A stretch of 64,000 nucleotides of DNA, from the NCBI GenBank assembly GCA_032622095.1, contig CP136067.1, positions 121,865,030-121,929,029 of the forward strand, read 5' to 3'. The stretch is from Siphonodentalium dalli. Its lineage: Eukaryota > Mollusca > Scaphopoda > Gadilida > Siphonodentaliidae. The notes under the pieces were generated by a model. That model was not told the origin of the DNA. It saw only the letters and a program-made list of their open reading frames with translations, and did not search any database. Below are positions 22,949 through 33,528 of this stretch, piece after piece (within the stretch, counting starts at the first letter, position 1; every line of letters begins with the position of its first letter). Position numbers and translations under genes: made by a program.

Positions 22949-24755
22949 CTTTGCAATTATATTTGGCTACTTTGTCAATATTGGAGGTTAGTTAGTCAAT
23001 ATATGCAGATAATTTGTCACTCTATGTGGTTAGTTAAGTCAATATATGCAGCTACTTTGCAAATATATGCAGCTACGTTTCCAATATATGTGGTTAGTTG
23101 GTCAATACTTTGGCCATTAATTTGGTTAGTTAGTCAATATATGTAGCAAATTAGTCAATATATGCGGTTAGTTAGTCAATATAGGTGGTTAGTTAGTATT
23201 TATATGCAGTTACTTAGTCAATATATGTGTCAGTTAGTCATTATATGCAGCTACTTAGTTAATATACGTGGTCAGTTAGTCATTATATGCAGCTACTTAG
23301 TCAATATATGCAGTTAGTTAGTCATTATATGCAGCTACTTAGTCAATATATGCAGTTAGTTAGTCATTATATGCATCTACTTAGTCAATAAATGTGGTTA
23401 GTTAGTCATTATGTGTAGATAATTAGTCAATATATGTGGCTAGTTAGTCATTATATGCAGTTTCTTTGTCAATAAATGTGGTCAGTTAGTCAATATATAC
23501 ATCTACTTTGTCAAAATGTGCAATTGCATTGACAATATATGCAGCTAATTTATCAATATATATGGTTAGTTGGTCATTATATGCAGCTACTTAGTCAATA
23601 GGTGTGGTTAGTTAGTCATTATGTGTAGATACTTAGTCAATACATGCGGTTAGTTAGTCAATATATGCATCTACTTTGGCTAAGTAGCTGCATATAAATA
23701 CAAACTGACCACATATATTGACAAAGTAGCTGCATATAATGACCATCTAACCGAATATATTGACTAAGTAGCAAAATATAATGACTAACTGATCACATAT
23801 ATTGACTAAGTAGTTGCATATAATGACTGACTAACTGCTTATATTGACTAAGTAACTGCATATAATGACTAACTAACTGCTTATATTGACTGATTAACTG
23901 CATATAATGACTAACTAACCACACACGTTGACTAAGTATCTACACATAATGACTAACTAACTGCTTATATTGACTAAGTAGCTGCATATAGTGACTATCT
24001 ATCCGCATATATTGACTAAGTAGCTGCATATATTGACTAACTGACCACATATATTGACTAAGTAGTTGCATATAATGACTAACTAACCGCATATATTGAC
24101 CAAGTAGCTGCATATAATGACTAACTGACCAAATAGTGACTAATTATTTGCATATAATGACTAACTGACCACATATACTGACTAAGTAGATGAATATAAT
24201 GACTAACTGTCCACAAATGTTGACTAAGTAGTTGCATATAATGACTAACTAACCGCATATATTGACTAAGTATCTGCATATAATGACTAACTGATCGCAT
24301 ATATTGACTAATTAGCTGCATATAATGACTAACTGGCCATATATATTGACTAAGTAGCTGCATATAATGACTAACTAACCGCATATATTGACTAAGTGGT
24401 TGCATATCATGACTAACTGATCGCATATATTGACTAAGTAGATGCATATAATGACTAACTGACCACAAATATTGACTAAGTAGTTGCATATAATGACTAA
24501 CTACCAGCATATATTGACTAAGTAGCTGCATATAAAGACTAACTGATCGCATATATTGACTGAGTAGCTGCATATAATGACTAACTGACCACATATATTG
24601 ACTAAGTAGCTGCATATAATGACTAACTAACCGCATATATTGACAATGTAGATGCCTATAATGACTAACTGACCACAAATATTGACTAAGTAGTTGCACA
24701 TAATGACTAACTAACCACATATATTGACTAAGCGGCTGCAAACAATGACTAACTA

Positions 24756-24800
<45 letters not shown>

Positions 24801-25130
24801 ATAAAGTAGCTGGATATATTGTCAATGCAATTGCACATTTTGGCAAAATAGATGTATATATTGACTAACTTACCACATTTATTGACAAAGAAACTGCATA
24901 TAATGACTAACTAACCAAATATATTGACTAATTTGCTACATATATTGACTAACTAACCAAATTAATGGACAAAGTATTGACTAACTAACCACATATATTG
25001 GAAACGTAGCTGCATATATTTGCAAAGTAGCTGCATATATTGACTTAACTAACCACATATATTGACAAATTAGCTGCATATATTGACTAACTAACCTCCA
25101 ATATTGACAAAGTAGCCAAATATAATTGCA
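22949..25130. repeat. Inverted tandem-repeat core (21-bp units, 42-bp dimers)
   Basis: From 22949 to about 23685 units read as GTTAGTTAGTCAATATATGC and CTACTTAGTCAATATATGC. From about 23690 to 25130 the same units appear as their complement, typically TTGACTAAGTAGCTGCATAT A alternating with ATGACTAACTGACCACATAT A, giving a 42-bp dimer. The switch of strand is near 23687 (ACTTTGGCTAAGTAGC). The right half is about twice as long as the left, so it expanded after the palindrome formed. A pure (AT)n tract lies at 24763-24796. The 206-codon - strand open frame at 24121-24741 (repeated LLSQYMWSVSHYMQ) is a by-product of the 42-bp period. Confidence 0.85.
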
Positions 25131-26363
25131 ATAATGTCTGGCAAACCTGCAGGAAAGTCGTCTTAGGGGTGCTCTTATCCCCTATTGTATTATATATATG
25201 AGTTGAAGACTTTGAGATACCTATAACAGGTTGTTACAATATCTTTTGTTTTATAAAATTCACAATTTAAATGTCCGGTTTATAGGGGGAAACATCATTA
25301 TTCAAAAAGTTAATTTGTGTCGCAATGTTATAGAACTTCATTTCTTTCCAATAATGAAATATTGTGTATTTTTTAATATCGTTTCCATGGTGATAGGTAT
25401 TTCTCAAATAAATGTTTCAATTCCCAAATTATCGCAATTTTTGCAAAAAATTACAGTTTTTACCCCAAAATGGCAATAAAACCTTCATATCCTATATGTG
25501 CATCCTAGCTACTACTGGGATAATTGGGAAATAGTAATCTTTGAAAAAGGTTTTGAGACATCTATAACGGGTTGTCATAATACGCTTTGCTTCATAAAAT
25601 TACATGCTGTAAATGTCAGCTCTATGGGAAAAAACATCATTATTTGGCGAAATTTGGTCCGTTTCCATGACAACAGCTGAATAAACCGCATCAATTACCC
25701 AACACAGAAGTCCAGATTAAAAGTGCATGTCATAAAAAACAAATTTCAAAAAGTTATATTGTGTCGCAAGGGTTATAGGTCTTCATTTCTTTCCAATAAC
25801 GGCATTTTTTTTATTTTTAAATATCGTTTCCATGGTAACAGGTATTTCTCTTGGTATTGGGCCTTTTCGGCAGTTTTATCCAAATTAATTTTAAGTACAC
25901 GTATGATGCCATCATAATAATGCATAAATTATTACTGTAACCAATGTAGTATTCAATAAATGTTCCAATTCCAAAATTATCGCATTTTTTGCAAAAATCA
26001 CCATTTTTCACCCCAAAATGGCAATAAAGACCCGTATAACCTATATGTGCATCCTATTTAATACTGGAATCGTTGGAACATAGTTATAGTGGACAAATCA
26101 TCAATAAATGATCTTCAACGTCTGTTCCTGTCCTAGAATGGGCTTAAATTAGTTTTTACCATTTGCGGAAATGGTTTAATATCAAACTGTGTCTACATTG
26201 TTTACATTATGTTTCCATGGCAACGGCACCACTTTCATATTTTACAGCAGGGCGGAACACGAAGCCTACCTCTTCTACTTTCATATGATGTATAATTTTT
26301 CCGTGTGTAAAGAAAAAAATTAAACTCGAAAAATAAGCCCCGTTGGGGCCAAGACCGCTCATC
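25131..26363 (-). repeat. Right inverted arm of the foldback element
   Basis: Complement of 21077-22400, shortened by the ~105-bp gap near 25402. Its outer end differs from the left arm in about 30 bases next to the terminal 14 bp (CCCCGTTGGGGCC insertion-like text at 26338-26350). No gene. Confidence 0.8.
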
Positions 26364-26688
26364 TAATAGCTCATATTGAATTTGTCAAGTTGAGCTAAAA
26401 ATGATCTATTTATGATAAAATCTATTAACATATATTTTTATTATTCATAGTTAAACTTCAATTTTGACAGGTCATGGACAATTCGGTAACTGATATTTAC
26501 CTTAATTATTTCATACTTGGTAACATAAATTCAAGTTTAAATGCATGCATCTTCAATCAGACTTTTCGCTCTTGTGACATGCCATATGGACATTATCTTA
26601 TATATAGTCATGACAGATTGACATTTACTTCTGTTATCTTTCAAAATGTATTTTTATCTTTTAGTCATCTACATATAACTATTAAAAA

Positions 26689-27553
26689 AATGAATGTGTC
26701 AATAACACTGTAGTTTAACTTGCTTTTAACGAATAATTACTGATAACTGTCGGACATCAGAACATAGTGAGGATACCTGTGCTAATATAAATGCATGTTG
26801 ATGTTAACAGCGTTGATTGTTGTGGATGCGAACATTAACTTTAATGAGAAAGCAAGCATAAATGATGTTAACCTCCTTTATTTAATAATGACAACATTAA
26901 CTTCCATGACAAAACATGAAGGCAAACGTTAATCTCATTGATGCCCGCAGATGACAACATTAACATCCATGAAACAGCAAGCCAATGTTAACCTCCCTGA
27001 TGCCTACAGACGACAACAGTAATTTCCATGAAAAACATGAGAATATTAACCTTCTAGATGCCTGCGGATGACAACATTAACTTCAATAACAAAGTGTATC
27101 ATGCTCTGAGCAACATGTTTTGTAAAAAGTTTTGAAAGGGATTTAAGAGCAAAATCCAAGATGGCCGCCGGCGACCATGTTTTTAAAATGGGCGTGGCAG
27201 AACCTACGTTCCCATCTACATGTTAATCTCAATGTACACAGCAAATTTCAAGAAGATCGGATGAAAAATGTTGCTGTAGCCCGTGCTAAATGATTTGAGT
27301 GCAAAATCCAAGATGGCCGTCGGCGGTCATGTATTTGTGAATGGGCGTGGCCAAAATCACTCGTTCCCATATACATGTCAATGTATACAACAAATTAAAA
27401 AAGGACTGGATGAAAAATGTGGGCTGTAGCCCGTGCTAAATGATTTGAGTGCAAAATTCAAGATGGCCACCGCGGCCATGTTTTTAAATGGGTGTGGCCA
27501 AAATCACTCGTTCCCATCTACATGTCAATGTACACAGCAAATTTCATGATGAA
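26689..27553 (+). mobile_element. Tandem-core element copy D, 3'-truncated
   Basis: Begins AATGAATGTGTCAATAACAC TGTAGTTTAACTT, the family start with two substitutions. Two different tandem blocks follow. The first (about 26870-27080) has ~65-bp units with GACAACATTAACTTCCATGA. The second (27140-27545) has three ~165-bp units with CCAAGATGGCCGCCGGCGAC, GGGCGTGGC and GTTCCCATCTACATGTCAAT. It ends abruptly at the next repeat near 27553 without the usual GACGGACGG tail. Confidence 0.65.
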
Positions 27554-28800
27554 ATATCTGTGTCCCCTATTCGATACACAACCAAAAGTGTGTTTCTCTT
27601 TTTTCAAATATTCTGAATCTCTTATCCAGCTTGAAGATTTCATTTAACAAATTGATTTGGTCCCCTGTTGTCAACTGAAGTTGGAAAATCTTTGTCCCCT
27701 ATCGGAAATACAACCAAAAGTGTGTACTTTTTGGTCAAATATTCTGTATCGCCATTCCCTATTGGATACACAACCAGAAGTGTGTTTCTATTTGGTCGAA
27801 TATTCTGTATCTCCTGTCTAGTTTGAAGATATCATTTTATCATAATTCATTTGGTCCCCTACTGAGGGCTTGCAATCTAAAGGAGGGCTGTCCTACAGCC
27901 ATCGCAGAACAATTTATTGACTAAATGTATTCTAACTTTTGACAAACATCTGGGAAGAAACTGTAACAGGAGAAAAAAAATCCAAATTAGGTTATGGCAA
28001 GTTTAACTGCTTGTCTTTTGTATTCATCGAGTCCAGACAAATGATTATGTGAAATGTTATCTAAAATGCAGCATGTCAGTCAAATATCTGCATAACATAA
28101 CAACAAGATTGATTCCATACAGTGTAGTGCTCATTGGATTTTTTCATACATTCAACTCTTTAGTTTAATGTATAATACTCCAATATTATACTGTCAGTAT
28201 TGCAGAAGTGATCAATCTAACAAAGACATGAATTTTCTATAAATATGACAAAAACTAGGCCGACGAGAATGCCATCAGTGTGTTTCTATATGTTTCCAAT
28301 ATTATGTCCCCAGTCGTAATCAGTCCGGAAACACACACACATGCAATGCACAGGACCTTAAACATAAAAATATCCCCAGTCGTTAAGCAGTGTGATTCTA
28401 TTTTTAGAAAATTATGTCCGCAGTCTGGATTATTTTGATGTCCACATTTTGAAAACACACGAAAAAAACGTTATGTCCCTTATTGGAAAACACACAATAA
28501 AGTGATTTTTTTAATGAGAATGTTGGACCCCGACACACAAGTTATGTGCATGTTATATACTAAAAATAGATTTTATACACATCCTCTCAGAATGTTCCGA
28601 AGAGGGGACTTTTCAAGATATCAATTTTGATTGGTCAATAAGGGTCCCAGAACGCCACATCAGTACCCATTACGACCGGGGACGTCCCCATTTGGCAAGT
28701 GTCCCCGTTTCGTGGGTTGATTTTTCCGTGTGTGTCCCCGATTGGAGATTATAACCAACCCACCCTCACACCCTCACACCCTCACACACACACACACACT
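27554..28800 (-). repeat. GGGGACA-rich repeat, inverted copy
   Basis: Read on the - strand it resembles 17101-17750. The complement of 28420-28460 contains GTGTTTTCAAAATGTGGACA TCAAAATA, nearly identical to the forward copy. The complement of 28735-28750 gives CTCCAATCGGGGACAC next to a CA-rich tract (28763-28798). The inner part (27554-27860) has three units with ATACACAACCAAAAGTGTGT. No gene. Confidence 0.65.
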
Positions 28801-29150
28801 GCAAAAACAACGAACAAAATATAGCCTGGATTGATGCCCAGTATTTTTGTACAAGAAAATGCCTATACGGTCACCGACCCGTAGTAGATAACTACCAAAC
28901 ATTCACAAGTGATACCAGGACATGCCGGGACGCGGAATTCACTGTGAATCGAATGAAAGCTAATCGACTTGAGTTAGTCAGTTTATAGTAAATGTGGTCA
29001 AATGTTCACCAGTAATGTAAGTAAAATCACACGTTTTTCAATATAACACATAACAATTTAGACACGGGGTGGGCAGGAGCCCGGACCAAAGAATCATTTC
29101 GCACAAATACCACTTAATCAAATCAAACGACGGCGAGTGGATCTTTTAGT
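28801..29150. other. Gene-free spacer
   Basis: No ORF, RNA or repeat recognised before the retrotransposon remnant. Confidence 0.35.
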
Positions 29151-29179
29151 TAAGAACGTGGGTGTATCATTATCTATTG

Positions 29180-30522
29180 TTCTGATTAAGATATGTGTTC
29201 CCTAGATAATTTCTCTGCGTATTGTACACGTTGGAAATTGAATGTGAACATTGCAAAATCAAACGTTGTCGGTTTTGGACGTAAGCCGAAAAACATGAAC
29301 CAGCTACAAACTTTCACGATTAAAGACCAAATCATTGAACAGGTTGATCATTTTAAATACCTCGGAACGACATTCTACAAACGAGGATCTTTCGCAATGG
29401 TAAGGAATCTAAGATGCCAATCCGCGAAAAAGGCGATGTACGCATTAGTAAATAAAGCCCGTTATAATAAGCTCACTATAAAAAGTATCCTGGAGCTCTA
29501 CGAAAAATCGATTGTACCAATCATGACTTATGGAGCGGAGGTGTGGGGCTATGAAAACCTAACATGCTTTGAAAAACTTGAATTATGGTTCTTGAAATTC
29601 GCACTTAAACTGAAAAAGTCCACACCAAATGCTTTCATTTATGGGAACTTGGAATGTGTCCCATAACAGTGAAAATCAAAACCCGTTTCCTCTCGTACTG
29701 GGCTAAGCTTATTTCACTGCCGACTAATTTATTACCTCATGTTGTATTATGTTATGTATTGTTTATATTGTGATAATGTTTTTAATAATTCATTGATTAT
29801 TGGTATTCGAGATACCCTTAATTGCCTCGGTATGAGTATTGTTTGGACAAACCAACAAGTTCTAAGCATAAAAAGCTTTAACCGCACAATTTCTGGCAAA
29901 TCACGCGACGTATACATACAATAATGGTGGACCACAATATCTAAATCAAGCAAGTACGCATTTTACAGGATTATAAAGCCAAACTTTGAAACAGAGAATT
30001 ATCTAACCATAGATGATAACAGATCAGTTAACTATATTATGGCCTTCCGGGCAAGAAACCACAAACTCCCTATAGAACATGGTACTTGGACAAATACGGA
30101 TTACTCAGACCGAATTTGCACACTATATGTAATCTTGAAATCGGCGACGAATATCACATGGTACTGAAATGTGGGGAACTTAATGAACTTAGAATAAAAT
30201 ACCTGAAACCCTACTACTACCAGAGACATAATACTCACAAACTAGCCGCTCTTTTCAACTCCCGAAATCAAAAGACAGTTAAAAATCTATCAGTATTTAT
30301 TAAGAAGATCCTAGAAATATTCAGGTCCGCCTGAGGCTTATTACCACCCGCCTGACATATTGAAACAACCGAATACCGTCCAACATTTCTATATTCTATT
30401 ATTATGCCATATATAATGTATACATGTATACCTGTACTGAAATATATTGTATATTATATCCATATATATCTGTAATGTCTTAATTTGACGATCAGAATAA
30501 ACTAATTGAATTGATTGACGTC
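29180..30522 (+). pseudogene. Non-LTR retrotransposon, 5'-truncated, with C-terminal cysteine region
   Basis: The longest open piece (29193-29666, 157 aa) begins inside the RT palm: WKLNVNIAKSNVVGFGR, then the thumb FKYLGTTFYKRGSFAMV and SIVPIMTYGAEVWGYENL. Stops and frameshifts follow (29666-30085). The C-terminus is legible at 30086-30334, with a zinc-binding-like CNLEIGDEYHMVLKC pattern and a helical tail. The 3' region ends near 30522 with AATTGAATTGATTG-type repeats, as in many CR1/L2-like elements. The catalytic YADD motif is absent, so the copy was 5'-truncated at insertion or later lost it. Confidence 0.82.
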
Positions 30523-31150
30523 AAGACTGCAACACAGAAGTTAACAATGCAAATATAAATTATCTTGCAGTTTATGTCATTTGTAACTATAGTATTAGTT
30601 AACTGATTCGTGTGTTACATGTCCATGATATTTTTAATATGGGAAAGTTGGAGTATAGTAGATCTTCAGTTATACATATATTCGCCTTTATCACATTCTG
30701 GTGAATATAATGATTTCATACAGACGTGAGAAATTAATGGACTGTCCCATTATGCAGCAGAATAACGCCGGACGCTCTCTAAACCACAGTCAGAACGAGA
30801 CGTGTTCCTTCCTCCTGATAGTTAATTTATATCATTATGTGACTCTTTTCAATGCATATGCCGTCTGAAGATATGTGTCTATGCGTATTTCATGCCATTG
30901 TGTTCGTGCCTTGGTCAATAAACGTCAACAACAGAAAAATGAGCAATTACTTGATTTAATATGTAATCGTTGTTACATTATTTCACTGTTCACAAAACAC
31001 TATAAAACATATAACTAAATGTATAACAACACGTAATATGCATTATCATTTGTGTCAGTGATTGCCAGGCATCAGTGATTTCTACTTGCAGTTGAATTAT
31101 TCTACAGGGAAATCGTTTCACTGCACGTAGAAACAACCGTCAGTATAGTA
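30523..31150. other. Gene-free AT-rich spacer
   Basis: No domain, RNA or repeat recognised. Confidence 0.35.
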
Positions 31151-31423
31151 TAGGCTACCTATTCGGGAAGATGGTTTGATTTTGATTTGCTCAGCTCCTG
31201 TTCCTGTGCTATCAGTGGGTTAGAGGTCACGCCGCGTGGGTGTATATGGGCAGGGTTCGCGCTGGCCCAAAATTCACAGGTGCCAACACTGTTGCCAATT
31301 GCATTATTTTTAGAGCCACTTTATACTTTCTGTTGCCACTTTTTTCCGACCAATATTGTTTGGTGCCACTTTTGAATTTGGTTCAACAAACAAGCAAATT
31401 ACCTATTATTTGTATATGTGTAT

Positions 31424-31810
31424 TTACTCCCCGTTGTACATAGCATGATATTTAAATCTAATTTGAAACATAGTACACATACCTTTGGTTAGCTCGTGTT
31501 TCAGAATAAGATCTTTCTTCATGATACTACAACCAGATACGAACATGTTGGTAACATTCGCAGCACGGCATGTAGAACAGAACATAACATTTTTGTCTCC
31601 ATCGAATGATAGCCATTCGCGAGATATTTTCCACTCATTTCGGAATTTTCGTTTTGGCGAACTTGCATCTTTTTGTGGCGTTCTCGTGACATTGGACACT
31701 AGTATGTTGCTCGTTTTAGGTGGTGTAGCACACGTCAATGTTAAATCAACCACTGTATTTGGACTATAGGTAATGTCTGAATGTCCGAAGAAATCAGTAA
31801 TTTTCTTCAT
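31424..31810 (-). CDS. hAT transposase N-terminal exon (BED/TTF-like zinc finger), remnant
   Basis: The 128-codon frame starts MKKITDFFGHSDITYSP and, after a disordered Thr/Ser/Lys stretch, contains RKFRNEWKISREWLSFDGD followed by VMFCSTCRAANVTNMFVSGC and KKDLILKHE. This W-x-C-x2-C...H layout is the DNA-binding zinc-finger region at the N-terminus of many hAT-derived proteins. Coding similarity ends at HELTK, where the - strand reads CCAAAG then GTATGT (GT at 31482-31481), a good 5' splice site. The last 19 codons are therefore probably intron, and downstream exons with the catalytic domain have been lost. A DNA-binding fragment alone could act only as a competitor, if expressed at all. Confidence 0.65.
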   Translation of the reverse strand: MKKITDFFGHSDITYSPNTVVDLTLTCATPPKTSNILVSNVTRTPQKDASSPKRKFRNEWKISREWLSFDGDKNVMFCSTCRAANVTNMFVSGCSIMKKDLILKHELTKGMCTMFQIRFKYHAMYNGE

Positions 31811-31897
31811 TTTAGAAGGATGTTGCGTGTCTGATGCATTTTAAATGAAATCTAACTTGCGCTTACGATTCATATTTGCCGTATGTCACAATTAAAA

Positions 31898-32008
31898 TTT
31901 TGTGAAAGCTGTTGTTGTTGGGTCGTTTCCGGCCGAAGGCCGGGTAGGGTGGTCGGACTGCAGTTTGCATGTCCCTTCACCCTTGGTTTTTTTTTTTTTG
32001 TGAAAGCT
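31898..32008. mobile_element. Short retroposon-like insertion within the hAT element
   Basis: An 88-bp segment (31911-31998) begins GTTGTTGTTGGGTCGTTTCC, includes GGCCGAAGGCC, and ends in a run of about 13 T. It is flanked by direct repeats TTTTGTGAAAGCT (31898-31910, and 31996-32008 counting shared T). Target duplications of 10-13 bp plus a homopolymer tail indicate insertion by a LINE-type machinery, or of a Pol III transcript ending in T residues. The parent RNA is not recognised. Confidence 0.6.
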
Positions 32009-32720
32009 GAGTTACGAATGACATATTTATGATAATTTATATAACACCTACTATCAATACACAGCTTCCTGACGATGTAGACTTCAGGAAGATCTTTGTT
32101 TGGCTAATGTTTGTCAAATTGGAGTCAATAGCCGTACTTAGTGTTATTGTCGAGTAGAATCGAAACCCTTTCACCACAGCGATAAAATAAGTCGATCTGA
32201 CATAAGCCGCGAATCTATTATACGCTTTCAATTAGAACCCAATTAGCTATGTCGCGACCGGATATCGATGTGTGTTTTGTTTCCGACCGATTGGCTGCGA
32301 GCTTTATTATATGCCCGATGGGCACCAATTGCCAAATGCCAAAAAGCTAGGTGCCACTTTTGTAGCCAATCGGTATTTTTTTGGAGCCATTTCATTTTTT
32401 TTATAGCAATTTGCTAAATTGGCAATAGGCAGCGCGAACCCTGTATATGGGTGAAGGCTATCGCGAGAATAGCGCCCCGTTATCGCGGGTAATAAACAAC
32501 GCGTGTATGTCTATGTTTTTTGGCAAAGAACAGATTCCACTAGTATAGGCTTCGTATTCGGGTAGACGGTTTGACTGTCTAAACCCTAAGCGCCTGTTCC
32601 TGTGCTATCAGGGGGTTAGAGGTCACGCCGCGTGGGTGTATATGGGTGAAGGTTATCACGAGAATGGCGCCTGATTATCGCGGGTACTAAACAATGCGTG
32701 TATGTCTAAACGATATCTCC

Positions 32721-33528
32721 CTCGCGTTAACCCGACCGCTTATCGCCTATTCATGTAATATGAAAGAAAATATGTACTTGGGTGAATGTTATCAGAGGTA
32801 TATATTAATCACGAGAATAACTCGTGAGCGTCGCGCGTATACTAGCGATAAACGAGACCGCGTGTACTACACAGTGGTAGATAATATATGTATTTTTTTT
32901 AATCGCGGGTATTGTCGACAAAGAAGAGATCGGGTACACGGAGTAAGTATTCTATTTACGTTATAAACAATGTCGGGTCACTCCGCACGAAACCAGCAAA
33001 AGTCAATGGGGCGGAAGGTATTACGATCGACGAGGGTGCTACAGAGCTGGATATATATACGCAAAGAAGAAGAAGTATGGCGATCCAAGGTCACCCACGA
33101 GAGGAAGATGGCTTATAAAACATGGGTTTGAAGGATAGTACAGCTAACAATATGGATGATACGAAATATTCGGAGCAAAACGGTTATATCAGGGCGGCTA
33201 GTATCACAAAGGGGGACATATTATACAGAATATAAATGAGATATATATATTGAAGTAACCAAACTATCCCCCCTTTTATCGATACCCGGGCGATTCTGAA
33301 AACTGGGTGCGATATCCCGATGGCACCATAATTTTATCCGGCACCGGAGGGGGGGGGGGGTATTCCACCGAGATTATCTATTAATACACACCCAAATATT
33401 GATATAGGGGTATGTCATTACCCACAATTTATGTCCAAATACAATAAAATGAACCCAACTCAAACAAAAAACAAACAGTGTATCAATATTTGCTTTATTC
33501 GACACCAAGAATAACAGGCTTATTTCAG
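32721..33528. other. Gene-free region with a G12 run
   Basis: A + frame at 32912-33118 (68 codons) has no recognisable domain. A run of 12 G occurs at 33349-33360. Text around 33280-33370 (CGATACCCGGGCGATTCTG, GCACCGG) may be remnant coding sequence of the neighbouring Polinton-type element, but no protein was identified. Confidence 0.3.

Larger units (their letters stand above)
21077..26363. mobile_element. 5.3-kb foldback element with giant inverted arms and inverted tandem-repeat core
   Basis: Both ends read GAKGAGCGGTCTTG when viewed inward (21077 onward; complement of 26350-26363). The left arm, about 21077-22400, is complementary to about 25131-26363 with high identity. It includes matching features such as the ACCATTTGCGGAAATGG stretch and CACCCCTAAGACGACTTTCC TGCAGG. 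Each arm holds two related ~545-bp sub-repeats sharing GGATGCACATATAGG and ATTGCCATTTTGGGGT. A TA flanks each side (21075-21076, 26364-26365), consistent with a TA target duplication. There is no transposase, so it would depend on proteins made elsewhere. It resembles FB (fly) and TU (sea urchin) foldback elements in design. Confidence 0.85.
17938..26404 (+). mobile_element. Tandem-core element copy C, split by two later insertions
   Basis: The start at 17938 (AATGAAAGTGTCAATGACAC, then TGTAGCTTAACTT) matches copies A and B. Core units follow to about 18556. A 2.4-kb foreign block interrupts. The core resumes at about 20971 (AAGTTTTCGAGAAAATCGGT) and reaches the typical GACGGACGGACGCGACGACA near 21051-21070. 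A 5.3-kb foldback element then intervenes, and the element's tail (AATAGCTCATATTGAATTTG then TCAAGTTGAGCTAAAAATGA) is found beyond it at 26366-26404. Read without the insertions, the element would be about 0.75 kb. The order of events (element first, insertions later) is clear from the interruption pattern. Confidence 0.7.
31251..32443 (-). mobile_element. hAT-family DNA transposon, internally deleted (1,193 bp)
   Basis: The ends are inverted repeats CAGGGTTCGCGCTG (31251-31264; complement at 32430-32443). An exact 8-bp target duplication, TATATGGG, flanks it at 31243-31250 and 32444-32451. CAGGG-type ends with 8-bp duplications define hAT elements. Inside, on the - strand, is only the N-terminal part of a transposase (31810 down to 31483), so the element cannot move itself. 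An 88-bp retroposon-like piece sits inside it at 31911-31998. The neighbouring duplicate at about 32640 shows the empty target. Confidence 0.92.
31151..32720 (+). repeat. Direct duplication of a ~200-bp block, one copy split by a hAT element
   Basis: The block GTATAGGCTACCTATTCGGG ... CTGTTCCTGTGCTATCAGTG ... TATATGGGTGAAGGCTATCG (about 31148-31250 plus 32444-32520) recurs at about 32545-32710 with some differences. Removing the hAT element restores continuity with the second copy, which therefore serves as an unoccupied site. Confidence 0.8.

Noticed and set aside
24121-24741. 206-codon - strand open frame with repeated LLSQYMWSVSHYMQ
   Set aside because: It is produced by the 42-bp period (14 codons) of the foldback core. 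It lies entirely inside tandem repeats and has no domain.
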